This document shows positions 8,004 to 16,172 of a DNA stretch of 64,000 bases, piece by piece. The position numbers and the translations under genes were made by a program. The notes beneath the pieces are model-generated. The model saw only the letters and a program-made list of their open reading frames with translations. It made no database searches and was not told the DNA's origin. The stretch comes from an uncultured Pelagibacteraceae bacterium. Its GTDB lineage: Bacteria; Pseudomonadota; Alphaproteobacteria; Pelagibacterales; Pelagibacteraceae. Each line of letters starts with the position of its first letter. Position 1 is the stretch's first letter. The DNA is taken from assembly GCA_902520695.1 (NCBI GenBank), contig CABYOT010000003.1:35574-99573 (forward strand), in the 5' to 3' direction.

Positions 8004-10342
8004 TAAGATCTTACTTTAGTTTTTTTTGGATCGTAATGAGGAAATCCAACAATTTTTGCAGGTATTCTTTTTTGATGTCCATCTATTTTTCCAATTTCAA
8101 CATCATTACCTATTTCTGAGTGACCTACATCTATTCTGCATAATGCAATATTTTTATTTAAAGTCGGAGAAATACATCCACTAGTTATAATTCCAACCTG
8201 AGATCTTCCAATATGAACGCAATCTCCATGATTTGCTATTTCTTTACCTATTAACTCTAGCCCTACTAGTTTTTTTTGAGGATTTTCTTTTCTTTTAATT
8301 AAATTTTCTCTTCCAATAAAATTTTCTGTTTTGGATTTTAAAGGTACAGAAAACCCAATTCCTGCTTCAAATGGATCTTGTTGTCCATCAAATTCATTAC
8401 CAAATAAAATTAAACCAGCTTCAATTCTTAAAAGATCTAAAGCCGCAAAACCAGCTGGTATCAAACCTTCATCTTTTCCTGCTTCCATTACCTTATCCCA
8501 AACTATAGTAGCATTACTTGGATGACACCAAATTTCAAAACCAAGTTCACCAGTGTAACCTGTTCTTGAAACAATTAATGGTATTCCGTTTAATTCTTCC
8601 AATCGACAAATTGTAAATCTAAACCATTCCAATTCTGATATAGAAGGTTGGGTAGGGGGAGTAAAAATTATTTTTTCTAAAATTTTTCTACTTTTGGGAC
8701 CTTGTAACGATAAATTATTTATTTGGTCAGTAGAATTTTTGATATGAACTTTATAATTTTTTTTCTTCGCTTGTTCTTTAAGCCACTCACCTCCATATTC
8801 ATCACCACAAATCCATCTAAAACCATGATCACTAAGTTTTAATAACGTACCATCATCAAACATAGTTCCATTTTCATAACACATTGCTGAATAAACAATC
8901 TGACCAACTGAAAGTTTTTTTACATTTCGAGTTAATGTATAATTCATTAATTCTTCAGCATCTGGACCAAGAATTTCAAATTTCCTTAATGAAGATAAGT
9001 CAATTAGGACGGCGTCTTCTCTGCATGCATTGTATTCATTAATTACACCATGTTTTGTATAATCATTTGGTAACCAAAAACCTCTGGCATCGACAAAGTT
9101 TCTAGTTAATTTTGATGTTCTTTCATAGAAACCCGTATTTCTTGTAAGTTTATTTTCTGAATCTGTTTTCATTCTAAAACCGTATGATTTAGTAAATTCT
9201 TTGCTTTTCTCATAAGTTCTAACAAAAATATCAGTAGGGTTCCATCCATTACAGCTATCAATATCGCTAGGACAAGCAGTAGTTCCACATGTTAAATCTT
9301 TTAAAGCTTTAAAAATAACGTAATCACCAGGTCTCGCGTAAGACTCATCAGATGTAACAGAATTCTGACCACCTGAAGATGTATTAAAGAAAAGATTAAT
9401 TGCATGCCAACCTTTTTTTTCTTCCACGCCATATTTTTTCATTGAGTCATTTAAATTATCTGAACAATTTGCATGACCAAAATACCCAGCATCTTCATAA
9501 TACTTTGAGGTACATGCTAAATTAAATGTATCATGAATACCCACTGTATCTCTTACAACTTCTACCAGTGGCTCATGATCAGTATCATAAAATTTTGAAA
9601 ATAAACCAGGACCAGGAAAAGTATGTCCCATAAAGGTTCTAGTTGTTTGCCAATCAAGACCTCTCTCAATACCTTTTTCTAATTTAGCTGTGTCGTATGC
9701 AACAAAATCTGAACATTGTCTTCCTGTTGGTGTAATTATTTGAATATAGTCCCCAGCCTTAACTTGATATCCTGTTGCGGTTTTTCTATCAATATTAACC
9801 TCATAGTCAGGATCGTAAATTGGATCAGGTATTATTGAAAATTCTTTTTCAGAATTTTTAATTTTTGCTCTTTTAACCAATACAGTTAAATCTGAAGGTG
9901 GATTTTGATCGTGAACAAGCATATCGGTTCCTGGAGCAGCAAAGATGCAATAACAGTTATCCTTCGAGGTTAGAATTATTTCTTCTCCTGCAGAAGTGTT
10001 TTTATCAAAAATTACCGACGAAGTAGCTTTATCAATTTGCAAATTTCTTTTTTTTAATTGCAACAAAGCTTGCATAGAACTCTCTTCTTTTTTAAAAAGT
10101 ATTTTTTTTATCTCTGAAGAATTTTTATTTTCTTTTAAATTTAAAATTCCTAATTCTGATTTTCCGTGTTTATCAAAAATGTTTATTTCGCAAATTTGAT
10201 TTCCCTCATTATTTATAATTTTAATTTCATCTTCAGGAAATATTTGAATACCAGTAATTCCACCTGCATTGACCACATATCTTTCAACTCCAGGTGGTAA
10301 TACGTTTAAACCAGGTTCTTTAATACTTAAACTTGTTTGCAT
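8003..10342 (-). CDS. tdm: Trimethylamine N-oxide demethylase (Tdm)
   Basis: This 779-residue protein has the two-part layout of Tdm. The N-terminal half (residues about 180-380) is a DUF1989-type metal-binding domain with GHTFPGPGLFSKFYDTD, HDTFNLAC, GHANCSDN and TCGTTACPSDIDSCNGW, giving cysteines suited to a zinc site and acids/histidines for iron. The C-terminal half is a GcvT-type tetrahydrofolate domain (LSLQGPKSRKIL, SRTGYTGELGFEIW, LDLLRIEAGLILFG). Tdm splits TMAO into dimethylamine and formaldehyde, and the folate domain can capture the formaldehyde as methylene-THF. It is divergent from tmoX across about 145 bases and leads the minus-strand methylamine run. Confidence 0.92.
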   Translation of the reverse strand: MQTSLSIKEPGLNVLPPGVERYVVNAGGITGIQIFPEDEIKIINNEGNQICEINIFDKHGKSELGILNLKENKNSSEIKKILFKKEESSMQALLQLKKRNLQIDKATSSVIFDKNTSAGEEIILTSKDNCYCIFAAPGTDMLVHDQNPPSDLTVLVKRAKIKNSEKEFSIIPDPIYDPDYEVNIDRKTATGYQVKAGDYIQIITPTGRQCSDFVAYDTAKLEKGIERGLDWQTTRTFMGHTFPGPGLFSKFYDTDHEPLVEVVRDTVGIHDTFNLACTSKYYEDAGYFGHANCSDNLNDSMKKYGVEEKKGWHAINLFFNTSSGGQNSVTSDESYARPGDYVIFKALKDLTCGTTACPSDIDSCNGWNPTDIFVRTYEKSKEFTKSYGFRMKTDSENKLTRNTGFYERTSKLTRNFVDARGFWLPNDYTKHGVINEYNACREDAVLIDLSSLRKFEILGPDAEELMNYTLTRNVKKLSVGQIVYSAMCYENGTMFDDGTLLKLSDHGFRWICGDEYGGEWLKEQAKKKNYKVHIKNSTDQINNLSLQGPKSRKILEKIIFTPPTQPSISELEWFRFTICRLEELNGIPLIVSRTGYTGELGFEIWCHPSNATIVWDKVMEAGKDEGLIPAGFAALDLLRIEAGLILFGNEFDGQQDPFEAGIGFSVPLKSKTENFIGRENLIKRKENPQKKLVGLELIGKEIANHGDCVHIGRSQVGIITSGCISPTLNKNIALCRIDVGHSEIGNDVEIGKIDGHQKRIPAKIVGFPHYDPKKTKVRS

Positions 10343-10364
10343 TTTTAAAAAATATTTAAAAATT

Positions 10365-10415
10365 ATACAAAAGTATAAACAAATTTATATATAAATTTTA
10401 TATATACATTTGTAT
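10365..10415. promoter_or_regulatory. Candidate operator: paired ATAC-N4-GTAT palindromes around an AT palindrome
   Basis: Between the divergent tdm and tmoX genes I see ATACAAAAGTAT at 10365-10376 and ATACATTTGTAT at 10404-10415, both with ATAC/GTAT arms. They flank a perfect 18-base palindrome, AAATTTATATATAAATTT, at 10381-10398. On opposite strands, 13-base versions of the two outer sites differ at one base. A possible tmoX promoter follows: TTGACT at 10428-10433 and TACTTT at 10453-10458, with a long 19-base spacer. Symmetry and position fit a dimeric regulator acting on both genes. No binding data are implied. Confidence 0.45.
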
Positions 10416-10487
10416 CTATTTTGCCAGTTGACTGTAACTTTAATAGAGGGGATACTTTATTCACTTAATATTAAGGAAAGGGAAATA

Positions 10488-11441
10488 ATGAAAAAAATAA
10501 TATCTCTATTATCAGCTATGGTGATATCTCTTGTAAGTTTTGCAGGGATTTCAAACGCAGCAGATAGTAAAAAACCAATTGTTATCCCAACTCATAACTG
10601 GTCAAGCCAAATTGTAATGGCTTACGTAATTGGCGGAATTTTTGAAAGTATGGGGAACAATGTAAAATATGTAAATGCTGACTCTCAAGCAGTTTATGAG
10701 TCAATTAGAATTGGTGATGTAACAATATCTCATGAAGTATGGGAATCTGCATTCGGAAAATCATTCACAACTGCTTTAGATAAAGGTGGTTTATTAGATA
10801 TGGGTGATCATGAAGCTAGAACTCTTGAGGATATGGGATATCCAAACTGGGTTGTAGAAAAAGGTTTATGCCCAGGTCTACCAGACTGGACTGCATTAAA
10901 AAACCCTGATTGTGCGAAAAATTTCACAACACCTGATTCACCAGATGGAAAAGGTAGAATGTTAGAAGGACCACAAACATGGCATGGAGATTTAATACCT
11001 CAAAGAGTTGATGCTCTAGGATTAGGAGATCTATGGTGGGTTAAATTTGCTGGAAGTGCAGATGCACTTTGGGCAGAGTTAGCTGCTGCTAAAAAAGAAG
11101 GAAGAGGAACTATCATATTTAACTGGACACCAAACTTTACAGATGGTGCTGGTTTTACATTTATCGACTTCCCTCCATACACAGCTGGTTGTAGACCAGA
11201 GGATGGTGGAGATGGAAAATGTGGTTCTCCGGATGGTTATTTGAAAAAAGCTGCACATGAAGATTTTCCAAAAACTCATCCAGCAGCTGCAAAAATGTTC
11301 AAAAAATTATCATTCTCTACAAGTCAAATTGGAGCAATGGCAGCTTTAGTTGATGTCGACAAAATGACTCACGAAGATGCAGCAAAAAAATGGTTAGCTG
11401 ACAATAAGAGTGTGTGGGAAGAATTTACACACGATCATTAA
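10488..11441 (+). CDS. tmoX: TMAO ABC transporter substrate-binding protein (TmoX)
   Basis: I chose the ATG at 10488 because it gives a clean signal peptide (MKKIISLLSAMVISLVSFAG, cleaved near SNA-A) and has an AAGGAAAGGG ribosome site; the frame extends upstream to a TTG at 10410 without such features. The mature protein of about 290 residues is an OpuAC-type binding protein (VIPTHNWSSQIVMAYVIGGIF, ESIRIGDVTISHEVWESAFG) with many Trp residues suited to a methylated cation. Tdm next door, Tmm and the TmoW/TmoV genes downstream identify TMAO as the likely ligand, though choline-type binders are close relatives. It acts in the periplasm. A strong terminator follows, so it can be made in excess over the membrane parts. 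Confidence 0.88.
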   Translation: MKKIISLLSAMVISLVSFAGISNAADSKKPIVIPTHNWSSQIVMAYVIGGIFESMGNNVKYVNADSQAVYESIRIGDVTISHEVWESAFGKSFTTALDKGGLLDMGDHEARTLEDMGYPNWVVEKGLCPGLPDWTALKNPDCAKNFTTPDSPDGKGRMLEGPQTWHGDLIPQRVDALGLGDLWWVKFAGSADALWAELAAAKKEGRGTIIFNWTPNFTDGAGFTFIDFPPYTAGCRPEDGGDGKCGSPDGYLKKAAHEDFPKTHPAAAKMFKKLSFSTSQIGAMAALVDVDKMTHEDAAKKWLADNKSVWEEFTHDH

Positions 11442-11462
11442 GGTTAATTTAATAAATTTAAG

Positions 11463-11496
11463 ATCTCTCCCAATTTTATTGGGGGAGATTTTTTTT
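11463..11496 (+). terminator. Rho-independent terminator after tmoX
   Basis: A 12-base stem (ATCTCTCCCAAT at 11463-11474, ATTGGGGGAGAT at 11478-11489, one G-T pair) with a TTT loop runs straight into an eight-T tract. It lies 21 bases after the tmoX stop. It should end or weaken transcription before the small genes and tmoWV. Confidence 0.85.
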
Positions 11497-11513
11497 ATCA
11501 CCTCAAATAATTT

Positions 11514-11975
11514 ATGGCAAAAGTATTTTATTTAATATTCATAAACTTTTTTATTCTCAATTTTGCTTATTCAAAAGACATAAGTATTGGTGAAAATTTA
11601 AATTTAGATTTTACATGTAAGTTAGAAAAAAAAATTGTTAAGAATTCAGAGTATAATTATAAAACTTTTCTAGCAGACGAACTAAATGTTAAAAATTTAG
11701 ATTCCTTTCAAATTTATTCAAATAAACCAAGTACATTAATGGTAAATGGATTATCAAAATTTTTCTCTCAAAATTCAAATTTTGATGTAAAAATAGTAAA
11801 TAAAGATGTAGTTTTGTTTAAAGCCTTTAACAATGACAAAACGTATTCAGAATCTGCAATAATTACAAGAAAATCAGGCGAATTAATTCACGAAATTACA
11901 AAAAATATAAATACAGAAAATTCGGAAAAAGATATCTCAATTTATATATGTAAGAATAAATTAAAAAATGCCTAA
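11514..11975 (+). CDS. Small secreted or periplasmic protein, function unknown
   Basis: This 153-residue protein starts with a hydrophobic segment and probable cleavage site (MAKVFYLIFINFFILNFAYS-K), so it is likely exported. The rest is Lys/Asn-rich beta-type sequence with two cysteines (FTCKLEKK and YICKNKL near the end) that could form a disulfide. I do not recognise a family. It is 17 bases past the tmoX terminator and 34 bases ahead of the MORN gene, in a trio that separates the binding protein from the rest of the TMAO transporter. Whether it belongs to TMAO uptake or merely sits there is unknown. Confidence 0.6.
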   Translation: MAKVFYLIFINFFILNFAYSKDISIGENLNLDFTCKLEKKIVKNSEYNYKTFLADELNVKNLDSFQIYSNKPSTLMVNGLSKFFSQNSNFDVKIVNKDVVLFKAFNNDKTYSESAIITRKSGELIHEITKNINTENSEKDISIYICKNKLKNA

Positions 11976-12009
11976 TTTTTTTTTTAGAAATTTTGTGTAA
12001 TATATTTCT

Positions 12010-12387
12010 ATGAAAAAGCTTATATTTTTTATACTTTTTTCGTCATTAATTACCTCTTTAGCATTTGCAAGAAGTACAGGATGTAAAGAGGGAAATTGTG
12101 ACAATGGATATGGTAAGTGGGTTTACACAGATAAAACAACTTACGAAGGTGAATGGGTTGCAACAAAAAAACATGGCCAAGGAACTGAAACATGGCCGAA
12201 TGGATATATTTACAAAGGTGAATTTAAAGAAAGTCAGTGGAGCGGTATAGGAATTTTATTTTTTCCTGATGGTTCAACTTATGAAGGTGAATGGGCCAAC
12301 GGTTTTATGAATGGTAAAGGCACTTTTACATGGTCAGACGGAAAACAAAAAACAGGTATTTGGAAAAATGGAAGTTTCCAAGAATAG
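12010..12387 (+). CDS. Exported MORN-repeat protein
   Basis: This 125-residue protein has a signal peptide (MKKLIFFILFSSLITSLAFA) followed by a Cys pair (CKEGNCDNGYGKW) and about four MORN repeats: YGKWVYTDKTTYEGEWVATK, HGQGTETWPNGYIYKGEFK, SGIGILFFPDGSTYEGEW, and NGKGTFTWSDGKQKTGIW. MORN repeats form a beta-meander that in bacteria usually sits in the envelope, often with a role in lipid or protein contacts. The gene overlaps the next one by 20 bases. Family identity is clear; the partner and purpose are not. Confidence 0.85.
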   Translation: MKKLIFFILFSSLITSLAFARSTGCKEGNCDNGYGKWVYTDKTTYEGEWVATKKHGQGTETWPNGYIYKGEFKESQWSGIGILFFPDGSTYEGEWANGFMNGKGTFTWSDGKQKTGIWKNGSFQE

Positions 12388-12913
12388 TTTTAAAACATTA
12401 TCAGAGCCAGTTAAGCAATTTGGTGGATTAGTTGGTATAATTATTCTCATCTTTCTAACTTTTTTTGTTTTAAATAATATTTTTGGTGAAGGAGATGAAC
12501 TAGTTGCAAAAATGAAAATTGAAGAAGAAAGAATAGCTCAAGAAAGGAAACTTAATAAGCTAATTTCTAGTCTCCCTTCAGGAATTTTAGTTTCGTTTGA
12601 TGGTACTGACAATTTTAAATTATCTGACGAATTATATGAAGCTGTTTGCAAAGCTACTAAACTTATACCTCAACGTGCAATTATGGGTGCGAATTTTCTA
12701 AACTTTAGAGCTCATGAAATTTATACAATTAATGGAAATAAAATAGATGAAACATTTGTAAAATGGGACGATGAAAAAAATAAATGTTTTGCAGGTTTTG
12801 TTGTAAGTGGAAATAATGTTGGTGTAGATGAAACTGTAAAAGTAAGTGGAGAAGCTTTGAGTTTTTTAAGTACAGGTATTGATACAAGAATTTATTTTAT
12901 TAAAAATTTTTGA
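12368..12913 (+). CDS. Single-pass membrane protein overlapping the MORN gene, function unknown
   Basis: I place the start at the ATG at 12368, inside the last codons of the MORN gene, because the frame upstream of it merely shadows MORN repeats. The 181-residue protein has a short cytoplasmic lead, one membrane segment (GGLVGIIILIFLTFFVLNNIF, residues about 19-39), a charged coiled-coil-like stretch (KMKIEEERIAQERKLNKL) and a globular C-terminal part of about 120 residues with two cysteines (EAVCKATK, KNKCFAGF). The tight overlap implies that it is made with the MORN protein and that the two may act together at the inner membrane. I do not recognise a family. Confidence 0.65.
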   Translation: MEVSKNSFKTLSEPVKQFGGLVGIIILIFLTFFVLNNIFGEGDELVAKMKIEEERIAQERKLNKLISSLPSGILVSFDGTDNFKLSDELYEAVCKATKLIPQRAIMGANFLNFRAHEIYTINGNKIDETFVKWDDEKNKCFAGFVVSGNNVGVDETVKVSGEALSFLSTGIDTRIYFIKNF

Positions 12914-12979
12914 GGAGGAAATGTAACAAATTATAGAGATTTTATTTTATCTTAAATTCGTATAACCTAAACATTATTT

Positions 12980-14011
12980 ATGTCTGAACCAGTAATTAAA
13001 TGCCAATCTGTTTATAAGATTTTTGGAGCAAACGCTGAAAGAATGCTTAAAGAAGCAAATGGCAATGTTGATGCAAAAACATTTCAAGAAAATGGATGTA
13101 TTGTAGGAGTTAACAATGCCTCTTTTGAAGTATCTAAAGGTGAAATGCTAGTTGTAATGGGTTTATCAGGATCAGGTAAGTCAACATTATTAAGGTGTAT
13201 ATCTAGATTAACAGACGCAACTGGTGGAAAAATTTTTATTGAGGGTCAAGACTTACTTAATTTAAATAACAAGGAACTTATTGACTTAAGAAGAAATAAA
13301 ATGGGAATGGTTTTTCAAAGTTTTGCGCTACTTCCACATAAAACAGTTTTAGAAAATATTGCTTTTCCTCTTCAAATTAAGGGTATTAAAACTGAAGATA
13401 GTATAAATAAAGCAATGGATATGGTCAAACTTGTTGGTCTCGATGGAAGAGAAAATTATTTTCCAAGAGAGTTATCTGGAGGACAACAACAAAGGGTAGG
13501 AATTGCAAGATCTTTGGCAGTTGAGCCAGATATATGGTTCTTAGACGAACCTTTCTCTGCATTAGATCCTCTAATAAGGAAAGAAATGCAAGATGAATTT
13601 TTAAGACTTCAAGAAAAATTACAAAAAACTATTATGTTTATTACTCATGATTTTGATGAAGCCTTAAAGCTTGCTGATCGAATTGCAATTATGAAAGATG
13701 GAATAATCGAGCAATTAGATACACCTGCGAACATTGTTTTAAATCCAGCTACAGAATATGTAAGAAAATTTACAGAAGAAGTTCCAAGGGAAAAAGTTTT
13801 ATTAATTAAAGATGTAATGGATGAAATAACCTCTGATAACATGGGCGATATAAAAGTTTCAAAAGATGAGATTATTGAAAATGTTGCTCAAAAAATATTA
13901 ACACAAGAAAAAACAGTAGCTGTTACAGATGGTAAAAATAATATTGTAGGTTCAATTAATCCTGCAAAAATTATTAATACAGTTTTTGGGGAAAGAAAAA
14001 ATAATCATTAA
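12980..14011 (+). CDS. tmoW: TMAO/betaine-type ABC transporter ATPase (TmoW)
   Basis: This 343-residue protein has the full ABC ATPase set: Walker A GLSGSGKSTLLR (about residue 60), Q-loop VFQSFALLPH, signature LSGGQQQRVGIARSLA, Walker B WFLDEPFSALDP and switch His in FITHDFDEAL. An N-terminal extension of about 35 residues (KIFGANAERMLKEANG) and a C-terminal region from about residue 265 that looks like a shortened CBS-type domain are typical of ProV/OpuAA betaine ATPases. It precedes tmoV by 3 bases. As the only transport ATPase in this window, it might also serve the betaine-type permease at 45-46 kb, which has none. Confidence 0.87.
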   Translation: MSEPVIKCQSVYKIFGANAERMLKEANGNVDAKTFQENGCIVGVNNASFEVSKGEMLVVMGLSGSGKSTLLRCISRLTDATGGKIFIEGQDLLNLNNKELIDLRRNKMGMVFQSFALLPHKTVLENIAFPLQIKGIKTEDSINKAMDMVKLVGLDGRENYFPRELSGGQQQRVGIARSLAVEPDIWFLDEPFSALDPLIRKEMQDEFLRLQEKLQKTIMFITHDFDEALKLADRIAIMKDGIIEQLDTPANIVLNPATEYVRKFTEEVPREKVLLIKDVMDEITSDNMGDIKVSKDEIIENVAQKILTQEKTVAVTDGKNNIVGSINPAKIINTVFGERKNNH

Positions 14012-14014
14012 ATT

Positions 14015-16168
14015 ATGGAATTACTTAAAAAATATCCTAAATTGTTTCAATGGTTATTTCTATTAGCTGTATTTTTTGCACTATGCTTTGCAATTGATGT
14101 TCCTGAAACTTACAAATTTATTAGAGGACAAGCAGAATTTGTAAAAGATCCTAATCAGAGTGCCTTCGTATTTCTAGGTAAAGAGGTTAGATATTACGCT
14201 TTTGATGTTTTCTGGAGATTGCCACCATTACTTGGATGGCTTCCAATTTGGATAAATGATTCATTATTCTTTTTAATGAATGATTGGATGCCAATGGAAT
14301 TTTGGAATGAAGATACGCAGGAATATAAAACACGACCTTTAGTTTTACAAATAACTAGAAACCTAACCGCATTTATGACTTTTCTAATAGAATTAATTAG
14401 AGAGATTTTATTAGGCGGTCTTGAAACAATTGTTGCTTTTACTAGTTGGGATTGGATTGATGCTAATCCCTGGGCAGAATTGCCAGGCTTACCTTGGACT
14501 ATTGTAGCAGCAGGATCAGCGATACTTGCTTATAAGTTAGGAGGCAAAGGATTGGCATTATATGCACTTTTATCAATGACTTACATTTCAATATTTGGAC
14601 AATGGAAACCGTCTATGCAAACACTTTCTTTTATATTAGTTGCAGCACCTCTTTCATTTATTTTTGGTTTAGGTTTGGGTGTTGCGGCATACAAAAGCAA
14701 AAGAGTAGAAAAAGCTTTATATCCAATACTTTTAGTTATGCAGACGATGCCCCAGTATGCGGTATTAGTTCCTGCACTAGTTCTTTTTGGGGTAGGAGAC
14801 CATGCTGCAGTAATTATAACAATGATTGTTGCTGTGCCACCAATGATACTATTAACTTTATTAGGTTTAAGGGCTGTCCCCCCCGAGGTAATTGAAGCTG
14901 GTAGAATGAGTGGATGTAGCAACTGGCAACTAATGTCAAAAGTATTAATTCCAACAGCGAGAAGAGATATTTTAATAGGAGTTAACCAAGTTATAATGGT
15001 GTGTTTTTCTATGGCAGTTATCTCTGCATTTATAGGAGCAAAAGGTTTAGGTTTTAATTTATTATTAGCTCTAAATCAGTTGAATATTGGATTAGCATTA
15101 GAGGCAGGTCTTTGTATTAGTTTGATTGCAATTTTATTAGATAAGATGTCTTTAGCTTGGGCAAATAAACAGGTTGATTATTTTGGTAATTTAAATTTTT
15201 TTCAACGAAATAAAAATTCATTATTCTTTGGAGTTATAGTAATAGTAGGTATTCTATTAGCTTACTTTGGATCAATTTATTTTAAAGACGGGTATAATTA
15301 TTTATTTGAAGTCCCGCATAATAAAGGAATATCAACAGCAGACTTTTGGAATAAAGGTGTTGACTGGATATTTGATACTTTCTTTGTATATATAAAAGCA
15401 TTTAACACTTGGCTAATTGTTGATGTACTCCAACCGATGAGAGCTTTATATTTGAGAATGCCAGCCGTAGCCACATTAGTTCTAGTCGTAGGAGCTGGAT
15501 ATTTAATTGGTGGAGTTAGATCTGCTTTAGTTGTTTGTGGTTTAACTTTATTTATAGCTCTAAGCCCATGGTGGGATAGAGCTTTAGTAACCACATACAT
15601 GGCAACATTTGGTGTACTAGTATCTTGCACAATTGGATTTACTGTTGGAACTTTATGTTTTCAAAATAAACATTCTACAAACTTTATGTTAAATGTTTGT
15701 GATATATTTCAAACTTTTCCATCTTTTGTATATTTAATTCCTGTAATGATGCTTTTTGGAATTACAGATACATCGGTTTTAATTGCTGTAATAGTTTATG
15801 CTACGATACCAGCAACAAGATACACAATTGAAGGTCTTAGAAGTGTTCCAGCTGGACTACATGATGCTGCAACGATGTCAGGTGTCACAAAGTTTCAAAG
15901 ACTATTTAAAATAGAATTTCCATTAGCATTTCCACACATGATGTTAGGGCTTAATCAAACAATAGTTTTTGCATTATTTATGGTGATTATCGGGGCTTTT
16001 ATCGGAACAGAAGACTTGGGTCAGTATATTTTAAAAGCTTTATCAGATAAAAAAGGTGCAGGTATTGGGTTAACACTTGGAATTTGTGTTGCATTTATTG
16101 GACTCATTTTTGATAATTTAATTAGAACTTGGGTAGGACAAAGAAAAAAACATTTAGGTATAGACTAA
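14015..16168 (+). CDS. tmoV: TMAO ABC transporter permease, fused double-domain (TmoV)
   Basis: This 717-residue membrane protein carries two complete ProW-type permease domains in one chain. Each has its own cytoplasmic EAA coupling loop: the first around VIEAGRMSGCSNWQLMSKVLIP (residues about 290-310) and the second around LHDAATMSGVTKFQRLFKIEFP (residues about 615-635). Long soluble segments occur before the first domain and between the two. Betaine permeases usually have one such domain, so the fusion replaces a dimer. A C7 run at 14878-14884 lies within codons for the conserved AVPPE region. It is coupled to tmoW and followed 4 bases later by glpK. Confidence 0.87.
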   Translation: MELLKKYPKLFQWLFLLAVFFALCFAIDVPETYKFIRGQAEFVKDPNQSAFVFLGKEVRYYAFDVFWRLPPLLGWLPIWINDSLFFLMNDWMPMEFWNEDTQEYKTRPLVLQITRNLTAFMTFLIELIREILLGGLETIVAFTSWDWIDANPWAELPGLPWTIVAAGSAILAYKLGGKGLALYALLSMTYISIFGQWKPSMQTLSFILVAAPLSFIFGLGLGVAAYKSKRVEKALYPILLVMQTMPQYAVLVPALVLFGVGDHAAVIITMIVAVPPMILLTLLGLRAVPPEVIEAGRMSGCSNWQLMSKVLIPTARRDILIGVNQVIMVCFSMAVISAFIGAKGLGFNLLLALNQLNIGLALEAGLCISLIAILLDKMSLAWANKQVDYFGNLNFFQRNKNSLFFGVIVIVGILLAYFGSIYFKDGYNYLFEVPHNKGISTADFWNKGVDWIFDTFFVYIKAFNTWLIVDVLQPMRALYLRMPAVATLVLVVGAGYLIGGVRSALVVCGLTLFIALSPWWDRALVTTYMATFGVLVSCTIGFTVGTLCFQNKHSTNFMLNVCDIFQTFPSFVYLIPVMMLFGITDTSVLIAVIVYATIPATRYTIEGLRSVPAGLHDAATMSGVTKFQRLFKIEFPLAFPHMMLGLNQTIVFALFMVIIGAFIGTEDLGQYILKALSDKKGAGIGLTLGICVAFIGLIFDNLIRTWVGQRKKHLGID

Positions 16169-16172
16169 AATT

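Noticed and set aside
10410..10487. Longer tmoX frame starting at a TTG at 10410
   Set aside because: The added residues have no ribosome site and would hide the clear signal peptide that begins at the ATG at 10488.
12065..12250. Second open frame inside the MORN gene
   Set aside because: Out-of-frame shadow of repeated MORN codons; no signal or domain.
14581..14922. 113-residue open frame on the minus strand inside tmoV
   Set aside because: It lies wholly within a well-supported permease gene and its translation is Thr/Ile/Pro-rich shadow sequence.
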